Under the pieces are notes generated by a model. The model searched no databases. It was not told the origin of the DNA and saw nothing but the letters and a program-made list of their open reading frames with translations. Positions 45,081-53,790 of a DNA stretch of 64,000 nt are shown one piece after another. The stretch lies in assembly GCA_036567785.1 (NCBI GenBank), contig DATCTV010000023.1:1-64000 (forward strand), in the 5' to 3' direction. A program made the translations under genes and the position numbers. Within the stretch, counting starts at the first letter, position 1. Every line of letters begins with the position of its first letter. This DNA comes from Desulfomonilia bacterium. Its GTDB lineage: Bacteria; Desulfobacterota; Desulfomonilia; UBA1062.

Positions 45081-45116
45081 TTAAGCTGATAAGCTGTTGA
45101 GCTGTTAAGTAAAACC
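45081..45116 (+). repeat. TTAAGCTG-type tandem mini-repeat, copy B
   Basis: A run of TTAAGCTG / TAAGCTGTTG / AGCTGTTAAG units ends in TAAAACC. It matches the run at 17473-17519 in motif and in position downstream of a repeat-element copy. The rest of the gap to the promoter at 45162 shows nothing further. Confidence 0.5.
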
Positions 45117-45161
45117 CCAGTTACAAATCTGTCTCGTTCTTGATTCATGTACACAAAAAGA

Positions 45162-45191
45162 TTGATAATCAGCCATTTATTTAGTTATAAT
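45162..45191 (+). promoter_or_regulatory. Sigma-70-type promoter of the CocE-like hydrolase gene
   Basis: TTGATA (45162-45167) and an exact TATAAT (45186-45191) are 18 bases apart. They lie 37 bases before the ATG at 45228, which has its own GAGGAGG site. Confidence 0.7.
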
Positions 45192-45227
45192 AAAGTATTG
45201 TTTTAGAATTAACATGAGGAGGAATAC

Positions 45228-46820
45228 ATGGAAATCAGAAAGATATTCATCATGCTGTTGTTTTGTATTGTCTTGCTTTTGCCTGTTTCTAGCGTTCACG
45301 CCGCACAATATCCTATAAAGGTGACACAGCACTGGATAACCACGTATGACGGCTACAAGCTGGACTGTGATGTTTATGCACCCAAGAGCGGCAGCAATCT
45401 TCCTGTAATAATCTTTTCGCCAAGCTGGGGGCTGCCCAAGATAGAATATCTTTTCCCGTCAAGAAAGATGGCAGGTGAAGGCTATATCGCGGTTTCATAT
45501 TCGGCAAGGGGATGGTTCAATTCCACCGGAAAGATAAATGTCGGTGAGGAAAACGACATGCGCGATATCTCGACCATCATTGATTTCGTGCTCAAAAATT
45601 ATCCTGCCGATGCACGTAATATAGGGGTAGCCGGTATATCAATGGGCGCCTGCCGGTCGCTTCAGATCGGTATATATGACAGCCGGGTAAAGGCTGTCGC
45701 TTCCCTCAGTGGTACTGCCGTCATGCGTGACGCCCTGTACCATCAGGATACACCAAACAAGTCCTGGTCTTCGACACAGACCGGAGGAGATACGAACATG
45801 ATCGGAGACAGGGTCATCGACCTGGAGCAGGGACGTAATGTCGATGACATATTGAAATGGCTTGATGACATCTCACCTTTCAGACTTATCGACGACTATG
45901 CCAGGACAAACGGCAGGCTCAGTGTCTACATTTCCAACTATTATGCGGACCCGCTCTTTTCCCCTAACAGCGTCATGGATTTCTATTCGCTCCTTGATAT
46001 ACCGGACAAGATATTGGATCTGAACGACGGAATGCATGCATTCCCTGTCGGGTACGGATGCCTGTCGCTGCCCGAGGTCACATGGGATACGGTTTACAAG
46101 TGGTTCGACTATTATCTCAAGGGTATTGACAGGGGCATTTCGGACAGGCTCGCAAGAACACCGGTAAGCTTCGGACTCAAGGACGAAAAGACAAGGCTCT
46201 ATTTTGCATCGTGGCCCACTGATCAGATTAAATACAGAAATTATTACCTTAACCTCGATGGTATCAAAAGCCTTTCGACAGGCAGGGGCAGCCTGGACAG
46301 TTCACCTCAGTTCTCCCTGCTTTTTACTCAGATAAAAAGCGGTGAAGGTTCCAAGGCGTCTCTGGGGCCTGATGATACAGTCTCACAGATGCTCAATGTG
46401 GATACAAAGATCAATATTTTCAAGCTCGACAAAGATTATGCGATGACCCATATCTCTGACGCAGCTGCTGACGAGACCATAATTGCAGGAATTCCGCTGC
46501 TGGATATCTCGGTTACGCCGTCGCGTAAAGACGCCCAGGTGATTGCATACCTGTACGACGTCAATATGTTCGGACAGGGCGAACTTATAAGCCACAGCGC
46601 ATGGACACTCTGGAACGTGCAGCCTTGTGTAAAGAAAAGGCTTTCCTTTGAATTTCAGGCGATTGCCTTCAGGCTCAAGAAAGGTCACAGGCTGGCGGTT
46701 GTCTTCGATACCTATGATAAACGCTGCGGATTCCCTGACAGACCGGATTACAGGGTGAGTTTCAATTACTGTGACAAGCCGGTGCTCAGGATTCCGGTTA
46801 CTTCGGTAAAGCCTCTTTGA
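45228..46820 (+). CDS. Exported CocE/NonD-family serine hydrolase (X-Pro dipeptidyl-peptidase-like)
   Basis: 530-aa protein with a signal peptide (1-26, cleavage after HAA). It is an alpha/beta-hydrolase of the CocE/S15 type: the oxyanion-side segment ARGWFNSTG near 93-101, nucleophile Ser 138 in AGISMGA, a likely acidic residue in the ADPLF region and His in DGMHAF. The C-terminal jelly-roll (about 320-530, ending SFNYCDKPVLRIP) is typical. Members cleave X-Pro peptides, cocaine-like esters or beta-lactam esters. It would act in the periplasm; the substrate is unknown. Upstream lies a strong promoter, downstream a shared hairpin. Confidence 0.87.
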   Translation: MEIRKIFIMLLFCIVLLLPVSSVHAAQYPIKVTQHWITTYDGYKLDCDVYAPKSGSNLPVIIFSPSWGLPKIEYLFPSRKMAGEGYIAVSYSARGWFNSTGKINVGEENDMRDISTIIDFVLKNYPADARNIGVAGISMGACRSLQIGIYDSRVKAVASLSGTAVMRDALYHQDTPNKSWSSTQTGGDTNMIGDRVIDLEQGRNVDDILKWLDDISPFRLIDDYARTNGRLSVYISNYYADPLFSPNSVMDFYSLLDIPDKILDLNDGMHAFPVGYGCLSLPEVTWDTVYKWFDYYLKGIDRGISDRLARTPVSFGLKDEKTRLYFASWPTDQIKYRNYYLNLDGIKSLSTGRGSLDSSPQFSLLFTQIKSGEGSKASLGPDDTVSQMLNVDTKINIFKLDKDYAMTHISDAAADETIIAGIPLLDISVTPSRKDAQVIAYLYDVNMFGQGELISHSAWTLWNVQPCVKKRLSFEFQAIAFRLKKGHRLAVVFDTYDKRCGFPDRPDYRVSFNYCDKPVLRIPVTSVKPL

Positions 46821-46845
46821 GCTGAAGTGTCTATACGATTTTCAG

Positions 46846-46882
46846 AACATGGCGCAAAGGTTTTGAAACCTTGCGCCATGTT
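46846..46882. terminator. Bidirectional terminator hairpin between convergent genes
   Basis: A perfect 12-bp stem AACATGGCGCAA / TTGCGCCATGTT (46846-46857, 46871-46882) continues inward as GGTT/AACC with one bulge and a four-base loop. It lies between the hydrolase stop (46820) and the MarC stop (46887). U-tracts are short in both directions, so it may act as a mixed terminator and mRNA stabiliser. Confidence 0.68.
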
Positions 46883-46886
46883 ATCT

Positions 46887-47516
46887 TTATACCTGTATCT
46901 GCATCCCTGCTGAAATGAGCCCCCTGATGCCGGCCACGATGTTCTCGACCGACAGCGCCGCAAGGATGAGCCCCATTATCCGGCTCAATATGTCGGTCCC
47001 GTCGCGCTTTAAAAGCCTGATTATGGGTTCGGACAGCCTCAGGCACAGCCATGTGACGGTCAGCATGACTATGACCAGGAAACCTGTCGCCATAAGGTCG
47101 GGTATGCTGTTTCTGTTGCTGTCGGAAAGCACCATGACCGCCATTATGGACGCCGGACCCGCTATCATGGGCATGGCGAGAGGGAAAATGGCCATGTCGC
47201 CTTCTGTTCCGCCGTCTTCTTTCCCCCATCCGGTGTGCGTATCGTAGAGCACCATCCTCAGTGCAATTATAAAAAGTATTATGCCGCCTGCAATCTTGAA
47301 CGAATCCATGCCGATTCCCAGCGAGTTGAGTAGTATCTGTCCGAGCACCATGAAGCCTAGAAGGAGAACTCCGCTTACTAGCACCGCCTTTACCGAGATA
47401 CGCATCCTCTGTTTGTCGTCGAGCCTTCCTGCCAGGGCCAGGAAAACCGGGATAAGCCCCACAGGGTCTATTACCACGAACAAGGTTATGAACTGCTGCA
47501 AAAGAGTCTGTCTCAT
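46887..47516 (-). CDS. MarC-family integral membrane protein
   Basis: 209-aa protein with six predicted TM helices. The N-terminus QFITLFVVIDPVGLIPVFLAL is the MarC family mark, and FPLAMPMIAGPASI is the matching internal repeat, showing the two-fold architecture. Family members are inner-membrane proteins whose transport role is unsettled; the older link to antibiotic resistance was not confirmed. AAAGGA precedes the ATG. It is monocistronic and divergent from the radical SAM gene. Confidence 0.9.
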   Translation of the reverse strand: MRQTLLQQFITLFVVIDPVGLIPVFLALAGRLDDKQRMRISVKAVLVSGVLLLGFMVLGQILLNSLGIGMDSFKIAGGIILFIIALRMVLYDTHTGWGKEDGGTEGDMAIFPLAMPMIAGPASIMAVMVLSDSNRNSIPDLMATGFLVIVMLTVTWLCLRLSEPIIRLLKRDGTDILSRIMGLILAALSVENIVAGIRGLISAGMQIQV

Positions 47517-47583
47517 AAAAAATCCTTTCGGTACGTTAAACCTTTAAGTTGACGGATAAATACACTGTTCCTATATTATACCC

Positions 47584-48477
47584 ATGCACGAACCCGAACA
47601 ACTGGTAATAAGACCGCCCAGTGAAGCGCGGAGCCTTCTAGTCAGGCTTACGCGAGGCTGCAACTGGAACAGATGCCTCTTCTGCGGCATATATGATCTG
47701 TTCGGAACGCCATATTCGACACGGACTGCTGAAGAGGTCAAGCTCGATATAGACGCGCTTGCAAAAAGACATTCAGACCGGTTCAAGACCGCCTTCCTGG
47801 GAGACGCCAATCCGCTCGACATGCCTGCCGGAGACCTTGTTGACATACTTAGACATCTGAAGATGAGGTTTCCCAATCTTGAGAGGGTTACCGCCTATGG
47901 CAGGGCCTCAAGCATCTGGAAAAAAACCGACGAGGAACTTAATGCAATAAGGGCGGCAGGGCTCGACAGGCTGCACATAGGAATGGAAAGCGGCTCGGAT
48001 GATGTCCTCAAACTGCAGAAGAAGGGAACGAGTTCGAAGCAGCTGATCGAGGCGGGCCGGCGCGCCAGGGCGGCCGGTTTCGAGGTGAGTTTCTACCTGC
48101 TGCTGGGGTTGGGCGGTCAGGCTCTGAGCAGAGAACATATTGACGGTTCGGTCAGGGTGATCAACGAGGCTGGGCCCGATTTCGTGAGGGTGCGCAGACT
48201 CTGGGTTCATCCCGCATCGCGCCTGAACGCTCTGATCGAGTCGGGTGAATTCAAAGAGCAGACGCCGGAGGGAACTGTTGTCGAGTTAAGGGAAATTCTT
48301 TCCGGACTTGCCTGCAGCGGCACCTATTTCACATGCGATCATGCAAACAATTATATCCAGGTACATGGCGAGCTTATGAAGGACAAACCTGCCATGATGG
48401 GTGTTATTGAAAATTTTCTCAGACTGCCGGAAGCTCAAAGAAAACGGCATTACGAGAGCATGCCTTCAGTGATCTGA
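47584..48477 (+). CDS. Radical SAM protein with CX4CX2C cluster motif
   Basis: 297-aa radical SAM enzyme. The cluster cysteines are 26, 31 and 34 in RGCNWNRCLFC, a spacing of CX4CX2C, as in one COG1032-type subgroup, instead of the usual CX3CX2C. The SAM-binding features FLGDANPLD and HIGMESGSDDVLK follow. No B12-binding or accessory domain is fused and the C-terminus is short. The reaction is unknown. The start lacks a clear ribosome binding site. Divergent from the MarC-like gene and convergent with the catabolic cluster. Confidence 0.85.
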   Translation: MHEPEQLVIRPPSEARSLLVRLTRGCNWNRCLFCGIYDLFGTPYSTRTAEEVKLDIDALAKRHSDRFKTAFLGDANPLDMPAGDLVDILRHLKMRFPNLERVTAYGRASSIWKKTDEELNAIRAAGLDRLHIGMESGSDDVLKLQKKGTSSKQLIEAGRRARAAGFEVSFYLLLGLGGQALSREHIDGSVRVINEAGPDFVRVRRLWVHPASRLNALIESGEFKEQTPEGTVVELREILSGLACSGTYFTCDHANNYIQVHGELMKDKPAMMGVIENFLRLPEAQRKRHYESMPSVI

Positions 48478-48578
48478 AGACTTTACAGAACAGTTAATCC
48501 GCAGTTCTTTACAGCACTATCCAGGGTTTATGACAGAAAACATTTAGATATGCTGAATATCCTGCTTATATTTCCGGC

Positions 48579-49412
48579 TCAAAGGATGAGCATGTCGATA
48601 CCGCCTGTCACCGGGATTACCGCTCCTGTGATGTAGGAAGCGGCATCCGAGGCCAGGAAGGCAACAACTTGTGCAACTTCCTCAGGTCGACCCATACGTT
48701 TTAATGCGGTTTTTTTCTCGATCCGTTCCTTCATCCGGGCGTCATAGAGTTGAACCGCCTCTGTGGCTATAAAGCCTGGACAGACTGTATTGACCGTAAT
48801 CCCATGCCGACCTGCCTCAATTGCCAGCGACTTGCTCAAACCTATAAGCCCTGACTTGGTAGCTCCATAGGACGGCTGAAGTGAAGCCCCCATGAGCGCG
48901 GCAACTGAAGAGATGTTGATTATACGGCCCCAGCTTTTCTTTACCATGCCCGACCAGACCGCCTTGCAGCAATTATACGCACCGGTGAGGTTGACATTGA
49001 GGTCCCGCTGCCAGCGCGCAGGCTGCTGCTCTTCGAATTTGCCCAGATTGTCCATGACCGCGGCATTGTTGACTAGTATGTCCACTGTCCCAATCTCTTC
49101 TGCGACAGTTTCCATAACCCGCCGTACTTCGTCATAGTCTGAAACATCCATTTTAAAGGCGCGGCTCCTTGAGCCCATGTCCTGGATCTGTTTCGCCCCG
49201 GAAAGGGTATTGACATCGCCTGACTTTGCAAAGTGTCCTGCGAGCATACTGTATCCGCTAAGTCTTTCAGGGTCATTCTCCTCGTTCTCCAGGAGGATGT
49301 CAGTCAGAACCACATCTGCACCGGCCCGGCCCAGTGACAGTGCTATGGCATGGCCAAGCCCCCTCGATGCGCCGGTCACCAGAGCCACCCTTCCTCTCAA
49401 ATCCATCTGCAT
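48579..49412 (-). CDS. Short-chain dehydrogenase/reductase (SDR) 1
   Basis: 277-aa NAD(P)-dependent oxidoreductase. TGASRGLGHA forms the cofactor site, NNAAV follows, catalytic Ser lies in INISSVAAL and Tyr/Lys in SYGATKSGL; the end VIPVTGGIDM is typical of the classical FabG-like group. An insertion near 45-75 (between the second and third strands) is longer than usual. The start at 49412 has GGAAGGAAATT upstream; the frame remains open further. It is the last gene of the 15-kb cluster, 13 bp after the methyltransferase gene, and would oxidise or reduce a hydroxy/keto intermediate. Confidence 0.9.
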   Translation of the reverse strand: MQMDLRGRVALVTGASRGLGHAIALSLGRAGADVVLTDILLENEENDPERLSGYSMLAGHFAKSGDVNTLSGAKQIQDMGSRSRAFKMDVSDYDEVRRVMETVAEEIGTVDILVNNAAVMDNLGKFEEQQPARWQRDLNVNLTGAYNCCKAVWSGMVKKSWGRIINISSVAALMGASLQPSYGATKSGLIGLSKSLAIEAGRHGITVNTVCPGFIATEAVQLYDARMKERIEKKTALKRMGRPEEVAQVVAFLASDAASYITGAVIPVTGGIDMLIL

Positions 49413-49425
49413 AATTTCCTTCCTA

Positions 49426-50544
49426 TCAATACCGGCCCCACTTCTGGGCAGCCTCGTACAGTGCGCGGACATTCTCCTTTTTAGCATTGGCGGGCAGCGA
49501 GCATCCGGACGAAAGGATGAACCCGCCGCCTTTGCCGACTTCTTCGATCAGTCTTCGACAATAGTCCATGACCTCTTCCTTTGAACCAAGTACCAGAAGT
49601 TCCGCAGGGACATCGCCCATAATGCACATATGCCTGCCGAGCATCTCCTTCGCTTTGAATATATCGGATTTACCGTCCAGTTCAAGGATGCATTTCCGCG
49701 CTGGGAAACGCAGGAAAAGCTCGAAGAACCTGGTCCAGTTCGTATCGCAGTGCAGGACCGGGGTGATGTCTGCAGCAACAAACCTGTTTACTGTGTATTC
49801 CAGGTCGGGCAGCACCAGCTCTTCAAAATTACGGCGTGATATGAAATCCGGTGATGCACGTGACATGCCTATGAAGACACGGGGGACTCCCGTGAAGCGT
49901 GCTGACATGATCGCCATATCCGCCATGCCCTTTGCCCATACCCTGCCTGCTGCGAGGATGTCATCCTTGCGTTTGAAGGTATCGGCGCTCATGGCAGTGA
50001 TCCCGCGGCCAAGGGAAAAGTATTCGTAAACTACCCCGGGGTGGATAAAGCCGACCGCCGCCTCCATGCCCCTGGCCCGAACCATCCTGACATGTTTCCG
50101 GTATTCAAGCAGGGTCCTCACTAGAGGCATAAAACCCCGCAATCCCTTCCATGCTGGGTTCAGCCTTCCCATGACCTCCATCAGAAAAGGAACGGTTCCT
50201 TTGTGCGCAAGGAGTGAATAATCGTCAGGGGTAAGGAACTCTGTCTCTTCAAATTGATGAACCGCGTTTTCCGGAAGATCCCGGCCGGGGATCTTTATCT
50301 TTGCTGCCACACCCATCTGCAGCAGGACGGCATTGGCTGTATCGGCCAGAAATGTCATGTCCCATGGCCCCAGTTCTGTAGCGGTTTTGATAATCGCCGT
50401 GATGCGTTTATCCCCTTGAGTCATTATTTCGGCATTTGTATAGCCTGAATAGGTCGCGGCATAATGGTCCAATAAGGGGGCCACAGGTACCCGGTCAGGT
50501 TTCTGAAGTGCCAGAACCGCATCAATACGCTGCCTCGCATTCAT
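49426..50544 (-). CDS. UroD-family corrinoid methyltransferase
   Basis: 372-aa TIM-barrel protein of the uroporphyrinogen decarboxylase superfamily, in the MtaA/MtbA-like group that moves methyl groups to or from corrinoid proteins or tetrahydrofolate/CoM. A zinc site of H-x-C ... C type is visible (LHCD near 255 and SSGCSLP near 345). It overlaps the corrinoid protein gene by four bases, so the pair is co-translated. No MtvB-type substrate methyltransferase is adjacent, so this protein may itself demethylate the substrate. Function inferred from family and pairing. Confidence 0.85.
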   Translation of the reverse strand: MNARQRIDAVLALQKPDRVPVAPLLDHYAATYSGYTNAEIMTQGDKRITAIIKTATELGPWDMTFLADTANAVLLQMGVAAKIKIPGRDLPENAVHQFEETEFLTPDDYSLLAHKGTVPFLMEVMGRLNPAWKGLRGFMPLVRTLLEYRKHVRMVRARGMEAAVGFIHPGVVYEYFSLGRGITAMSADTFKRKDDILAAGRVWAKGMADMAIMSARFTGVPRVFIGMSRASPDFISRRNFEELVLPDLEYTVNRFVAADITPVLHCDTNWTRFFELFLRFPARKCILELDGKSDIFKAKEMLGRHMCIMGDVPAELLVLGSKEEVMDYCRRLIEEVGKGGGFILSSGCSLPANAKKENVRALYEAAQKWGRY

Positions 50545-51179
50545 TGGTATACCATCCTGGCGATATCAACAGCTGCCGTAGCGTCCCTTCCCCAGAAGTC
50601 GGCGCCCAGGTGCTGCCGTACGCTCTCATCTGTCACACTTCCGCCGATCATTATCTTCACCTTATTACGCATATCAGCCTTCGTAAATGCGGCAATGGTT
50701 TCCTGTGCCGCATCAAAAGCTGTCGTCAGCAACATGCTCATCCCAAGAAGTTCAGCCCCGGATTCTTTCACGGCATCCACAAAACGCTGAGGAGATACAT
50801 CAACACCTACATCAACCACCCTGAAGCCAGAGCACTCCAGCAGAGATGCGACAATGTTCTTGCCGAGGTCATGGATGTCTCCCTGAACAGTGCCAATGAC
50901 GACCACGGCACTGTCATTATTTACCGATGAGATTTTGCAGAATGGTTGCAGGATGGCCATGGCTTTCTTGAATATCTCCCCGGAATAGATCAGTTCTGTC
51001 AGAAAGTATTCCTCCAGCCGAAAAAGTTCACCGACCCTGGTCATACCGTCTGAAAGCCCGGTGATAATATCTTCAGCCGCAATCCCTGCATCGAGTGACC
51101 TCCGTATAATTATCTCCACCTTGTCTTCATTCAAGTCTGACAAAGCCATGCCCAGTTCACTCAGATTGGAATAAGCCAT
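50541..51179 (-). CDS. Corrinoid (B12-binding) methyl carrier protein
   Basis: 212-aa protein of the MtaC/MtbC/MtvC type. The N-terminal helical cap (1-85) is followed by a B12-binding domain with the cobalt-ligating motif D101-x-H103-x-x-G106 in GDIHDLGKN, then GMSMLLTT and IGGSVT contacts. It carries the methyl group on cobalt between two methyltransferases. GGAGG precedes the ATG. No reductive activase (RamA-like) gene lies in the window. Confidence 0.94.
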   Translation of the reverse strand: MAYSNLSELGMALSDLNEDKVEIIIRRSLDAGIAAEDIITGLSDGMTRVGELFRLEEYFLTELIYSGEIFKKAMAILQPFCKISSVNNDSAVVVIGTVQGDIHDLGKNIVASLLECSGFRVVDVGVDVSPQRFVDAVKESGAELLGMSMLLTTAFDAAQETIAAFTKADMRNKVKIMIGGSVTDESVRQHLGADFWGRDATAAVDIARMVYQ

Positions 51180-51239
51180 TCAACTTCCTCCATTTTCATG
51201 TAAATCTATTTGAATCGATCCAATGCCTGAGAAAAAAAT

Positions 51240-52082
51240 CTAATAGTAAAAGTCCGGTGCCAGATCATATCGGCCCGGTATCCTGTGGTCGTGGCTGCCC
51301 ACTATCTCCAGACCGGGTTCTGAGCACATGAGTCTGTATACCTGTTCGATGCTGGCACCTGCTTCAGGGCCTTCACTCACCAGCGAGGCCATAATTTTTG
51401 ATTTGGGGATCCTCTGTTCCAGCCCCTCTGGAAAATAGAAGGTGTCGGCGCTGAAAAAGAACCGCCTGCCGGACGGCAAGGTGAGATACATGCCCATGAG
51501 GCCCGGGCTGTGGCCGGGCAGATCCACCAGCACCATGGAGCCGTCGTTGAAGAGGTCGCATGATGCAGGAAAGTTTTTAAAAGGTTTGTGTGAATCGGTT
51601 TCGATTAATTCAATATCCAGGCCTGCCCCGCAGAACTGCTCCTTTATGAAGGCGTTCTTGAACAGAGAGGCCCCCGAGAGGTTGGAGGCAAAATCCCACT
51701 CTCTGCGGCCAACATAAAAGTGGGCATCTGGAAAATCGCGCATACCGCCGGCATGGTCCCAGTGCAGGTGCGAGATGATCACGTGTTTTACATCTGAAGG
51801 CTTAAACCCGAGCTGCGGCAGTTGATTCACCAGAGCGTCGAGCCGCGGATTAAACTGTGTTCGCATCACACAGCGAAGGAAAAAGAAGTTGCCCCAATAG
51901 ATAGGAGGCCGCATCTCGGCTTCGATTCGCGTTCCTATCCCGGTATCGAAGAGCACCAGGTCATTATCACGCTCGATAAGAACGCTGAGGATTGGGAACT
52001 GGATATTCTTAAGACCCGCGCCCTGCACGAAAAGACCTTTGACCACACTTCCGAAACCTGTAGCGAGAAAATATATCTTCAT
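51240..52082 (-). CDS. MBL-fold metallohydrolase (lactonase-like)
   Basis: 280-aa cytosolic metallo-beta-lactamase-fold enzyme. The metal motif ISHLHWDHAGG is complete, and further ligands fall in VDLPGHSPG, FSADT and GSHDH. The layout (start KIYFLATG, a binuclear zinc site) recalls N-acyl-homoserine lactonases and other lactone or thioester hydrolases. It lies 9 bp downstream of SDR 2, so it may open a ring or release CoA from a pathway intermediate. Not a classical beta-lactamase, as no signal peptide is present. Confidence 0.88.
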   Translation of the reverse strand: MKIYFLATGFGSVVKGLFVQGAGLKNIQFPILSVLIERDNDLVLFDTGIGTRIEAEMRPPIYWGNFFFLRCVMRTQFNPRLDALVNQLPQLGFKPSDVKHVIISHLHWDHAGGMRDFPDAHFYVGRREWDFASNLSGASLFKNAFIKEQFCGAGLDIELIETDSHKPFKNFPASCDLFNDGSMVLVDLPGHSPGLMGMYLTLPSGRRFFFSADTFYFPEGLEQRIPKSKIMASLVSEGPEAGASIEQVYRLMCSEPGLEIVGSHDHRIPGRYDLAPDFYY

Positions 52083-52091
52083 TGTTTCACC

Positions 52092-52889
52092 TCAATGGAA
52101 TACGGCCCCGCCGCAGACGTTGACGGTCTGACCGGTGATACCCTGCGCATCATTCGAGGCCAGGAACACCGCCATGGCTGCAATCTCATTCACTTCAAGG
52201 AACCGGTTCTGAAGACACTTGGACTTTGCAATGGCAATCACCTGTTCCTTGGGCATGTGGTACTGATCGGCTATCTGTTCCAAAGCCCCTTCCGGCCCCA
52301 GAACCAGATCAGTGGCAACTATGCCGGGACAGATCGCATTGACGGTTATCTGCGGGTATCCGGCCATGGCCACCTCATGGGCCGCAGTCCTAGTAATTCC
52401 CAGTATCGCATGCTTGGCTGCGGTATAGGAGCTGTTCTGAGGGCTGGCCTGCTTTGCCTGAATGGAGGCCATGTTGATTATCCTTCCCCATCCCTGCTCC
52501 ATGATCCTTGGGAGAAAGGCTTTTGTGCAGTTATAATTGCCGAAGAGGTGCACCTCGATAGTTCTGCGCCAATCCTGATCGCCGGCCTCCCAGATATTGG
52601 CTCGATGGCCCTCGACGCCGGCATTGTTAACGAGGATGTGAACCTTGCCGAATTTCTGTATGGTCTGCGCAACACATTTATTCACTTCCTGAGGATTCGT
52701 GACATCCATCTTAACCGCAAGGGCATGTCCGCCTTTTCTAGTAATCTCTCCAGCCACGATGCCGGCGGATTTATCATCAATATCCGCTACCACGACAGAG
52801 GCCCCTTCATCCGCAAAGGCAAGGCATATGGCCCGTCCGATGCCGTTTCCACCGCCGGTAATAACTGCCACTTTATCTTTTAGTCTCAT
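52092..52889 (-). CDS. Short-chain dehydrogenase/reductase (SDR) 2
   Basis: 265-aa classical SDR: TGGGNGIGRA cofactor loop, VVADID (Asp after the second strand indicates NAD preference), NNAGV, Ser in INMASIQAK (position occupied by Ser of MASIQ), Tyr/Lys in SYTAAKHAI, and VNVCGGAVFH at the end. It lies between SDR 3 and the MBL hydrolase on the same strand. Likely a 3-hydroxyacyl-CoA or alcohol dehydrogenase of the pathway. Confidence 0.92.
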   Translation of the reverse strand: MRLKDKVAVITGGGNGIGRAICLAFADEGASVVVADIDDKSAGIVAGEITRKGGHALAVKMDVTNPQEVNKCVAQTIQKFGKVHILVNNAGVEGHRANIWEAGDQDWRRTIEVHLFGNYNCTKAFLPRIMEQGWGRIINMASIQAKQASPQNSSYTAAKHAILGITRTAAHEVAMAGYPQITVNAICPGIVATDLVLGPEGALEQIADQYHMPKEQVIAIAKSKCLQNRFLEVNEIAAMAVFLASNDAQGITGQTVNVCGGAVFH

Positions 52890-52929
52890 TCAACCCCTCT
52901 CTCATCCGGCCATGCCAGCTGGTAAGAAA

Positions 52930-53790
52930 CTAGAATTCCTTCGTCACCAGCTTATCCAGCAGTGCATCCGGCAAAAACCTGACCAGCCTGTGCAGCACCG
53001 GATTGTTGCTCACCAGATAGCGGGTCTTGGGATTCGGCATGGTCAAGGCCATGTAAACAGCCTCGGCCACCACATCTGGATCCACACCATGCGCCTTGGC
53101 TTCGGACGTCTCATGCTCGATCTTGCGTCTGTTGACCTCGTAAAAGATCGTATCCCTGTATTGTTCAAACCTTCCCTCTGAATCCTTATCCCATAATGGC
53201 GTGTTGATCAGGGCCGGTTCCATCACGATCACCTTGATATCAAACGGCATGAGTTCCCTCCGCAGCGCATCCGACCATCCTTCGATGGCATGTTTGGATG
53301 ATGCGTAAGGACCGGAAAAAGGCGTAGCAACATACCCGGCAACGCTTGACATATTGACAATCCTCCCACGTGATTTCAGAAGAAATGGGAAGAGAGCCTT
53401 TGTGATTCTCTGCGTCCCGAATACGTTTACCGAGAATTGTTTCTCAAATCTCTCCATGGGAAGCACCATCAGGGGCCCCGGGCTGAAGATTCCAGCATTA
53501 TTTATCAGGGCGAAAAGGCCGGTTGCCTTTGCACCGATAAAGTCAAATGCATTGCAGACATCGGCATCATCGGTGATATCGAGTTTGAAGGTCTCAATGC
53601 CGTTTATCCGGTTCAGGTCATCCAATTCTCCCAGCGCCATATCTGTTGCATACACTCCAAAACCCTTCTGGACGAGCAAGAGCGCCGTTGCCCTGCCTAT
53701 ACCCGAAGCCGCTCCGGTAACCAGTACCCATTGTTTTCGTTCATTGTAATTCCCCGATATCTCGAATATCCTGGATTTTTTGTTTATCAT
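52930..53790 (-). CDS. Short-chain dehydrogenase/reductase (SDR) 3
   Basis: 286-aa SDR with TGAASGIGRA, NNAGIFS, Ser in VNMSSVAGY and Tyr/Lys in PYASSKHAI; the C-terminal part (PVLHRLVRFLPDALLDKL) is typical of the group acting on retinoid- or steroid-like and other large substrates. The only in-frame ATG before the cofactor motif is at 53790, giving a 50-bp overlap with the DUF2889 gene and a 20-residue leader. The overlap implies coupled translation with that gene. Confidence 0.88.
   Translation of the reverse strand: MINKKSRIFEISGNYNERKQWVLVTGAASGIGRATALLLVQKGFGVYATDMALGELDDLNRINGIETFKLDITDDADVCNAFDFIGAKATGLFALINNAGIFSPGPLMVLPMERFEKQFSVNVFGTQRITKALFPFLLKSRGRIVNMSSVAGYVATPFSGPYASSKHAIEGWSDALRRELMPFDIKVIVMEPALINTPLWDKDSEGRFEQYRDTIFYEVNRRKIEHETSEAKAHGVDPDVVAEAVYMALTMPNPKTRYLVSNNPVLHRLVRFLPDALLDKLVTKEF

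Noticed and set aside
51822-52883. Long plus-strand frame (353 codons) opposite the MBL and SDR 2 genes
   Set aside because: It is a shadow of two clearly recognisable minus-strand enzymes; its peptide matches no family and spans their intergenic gap.
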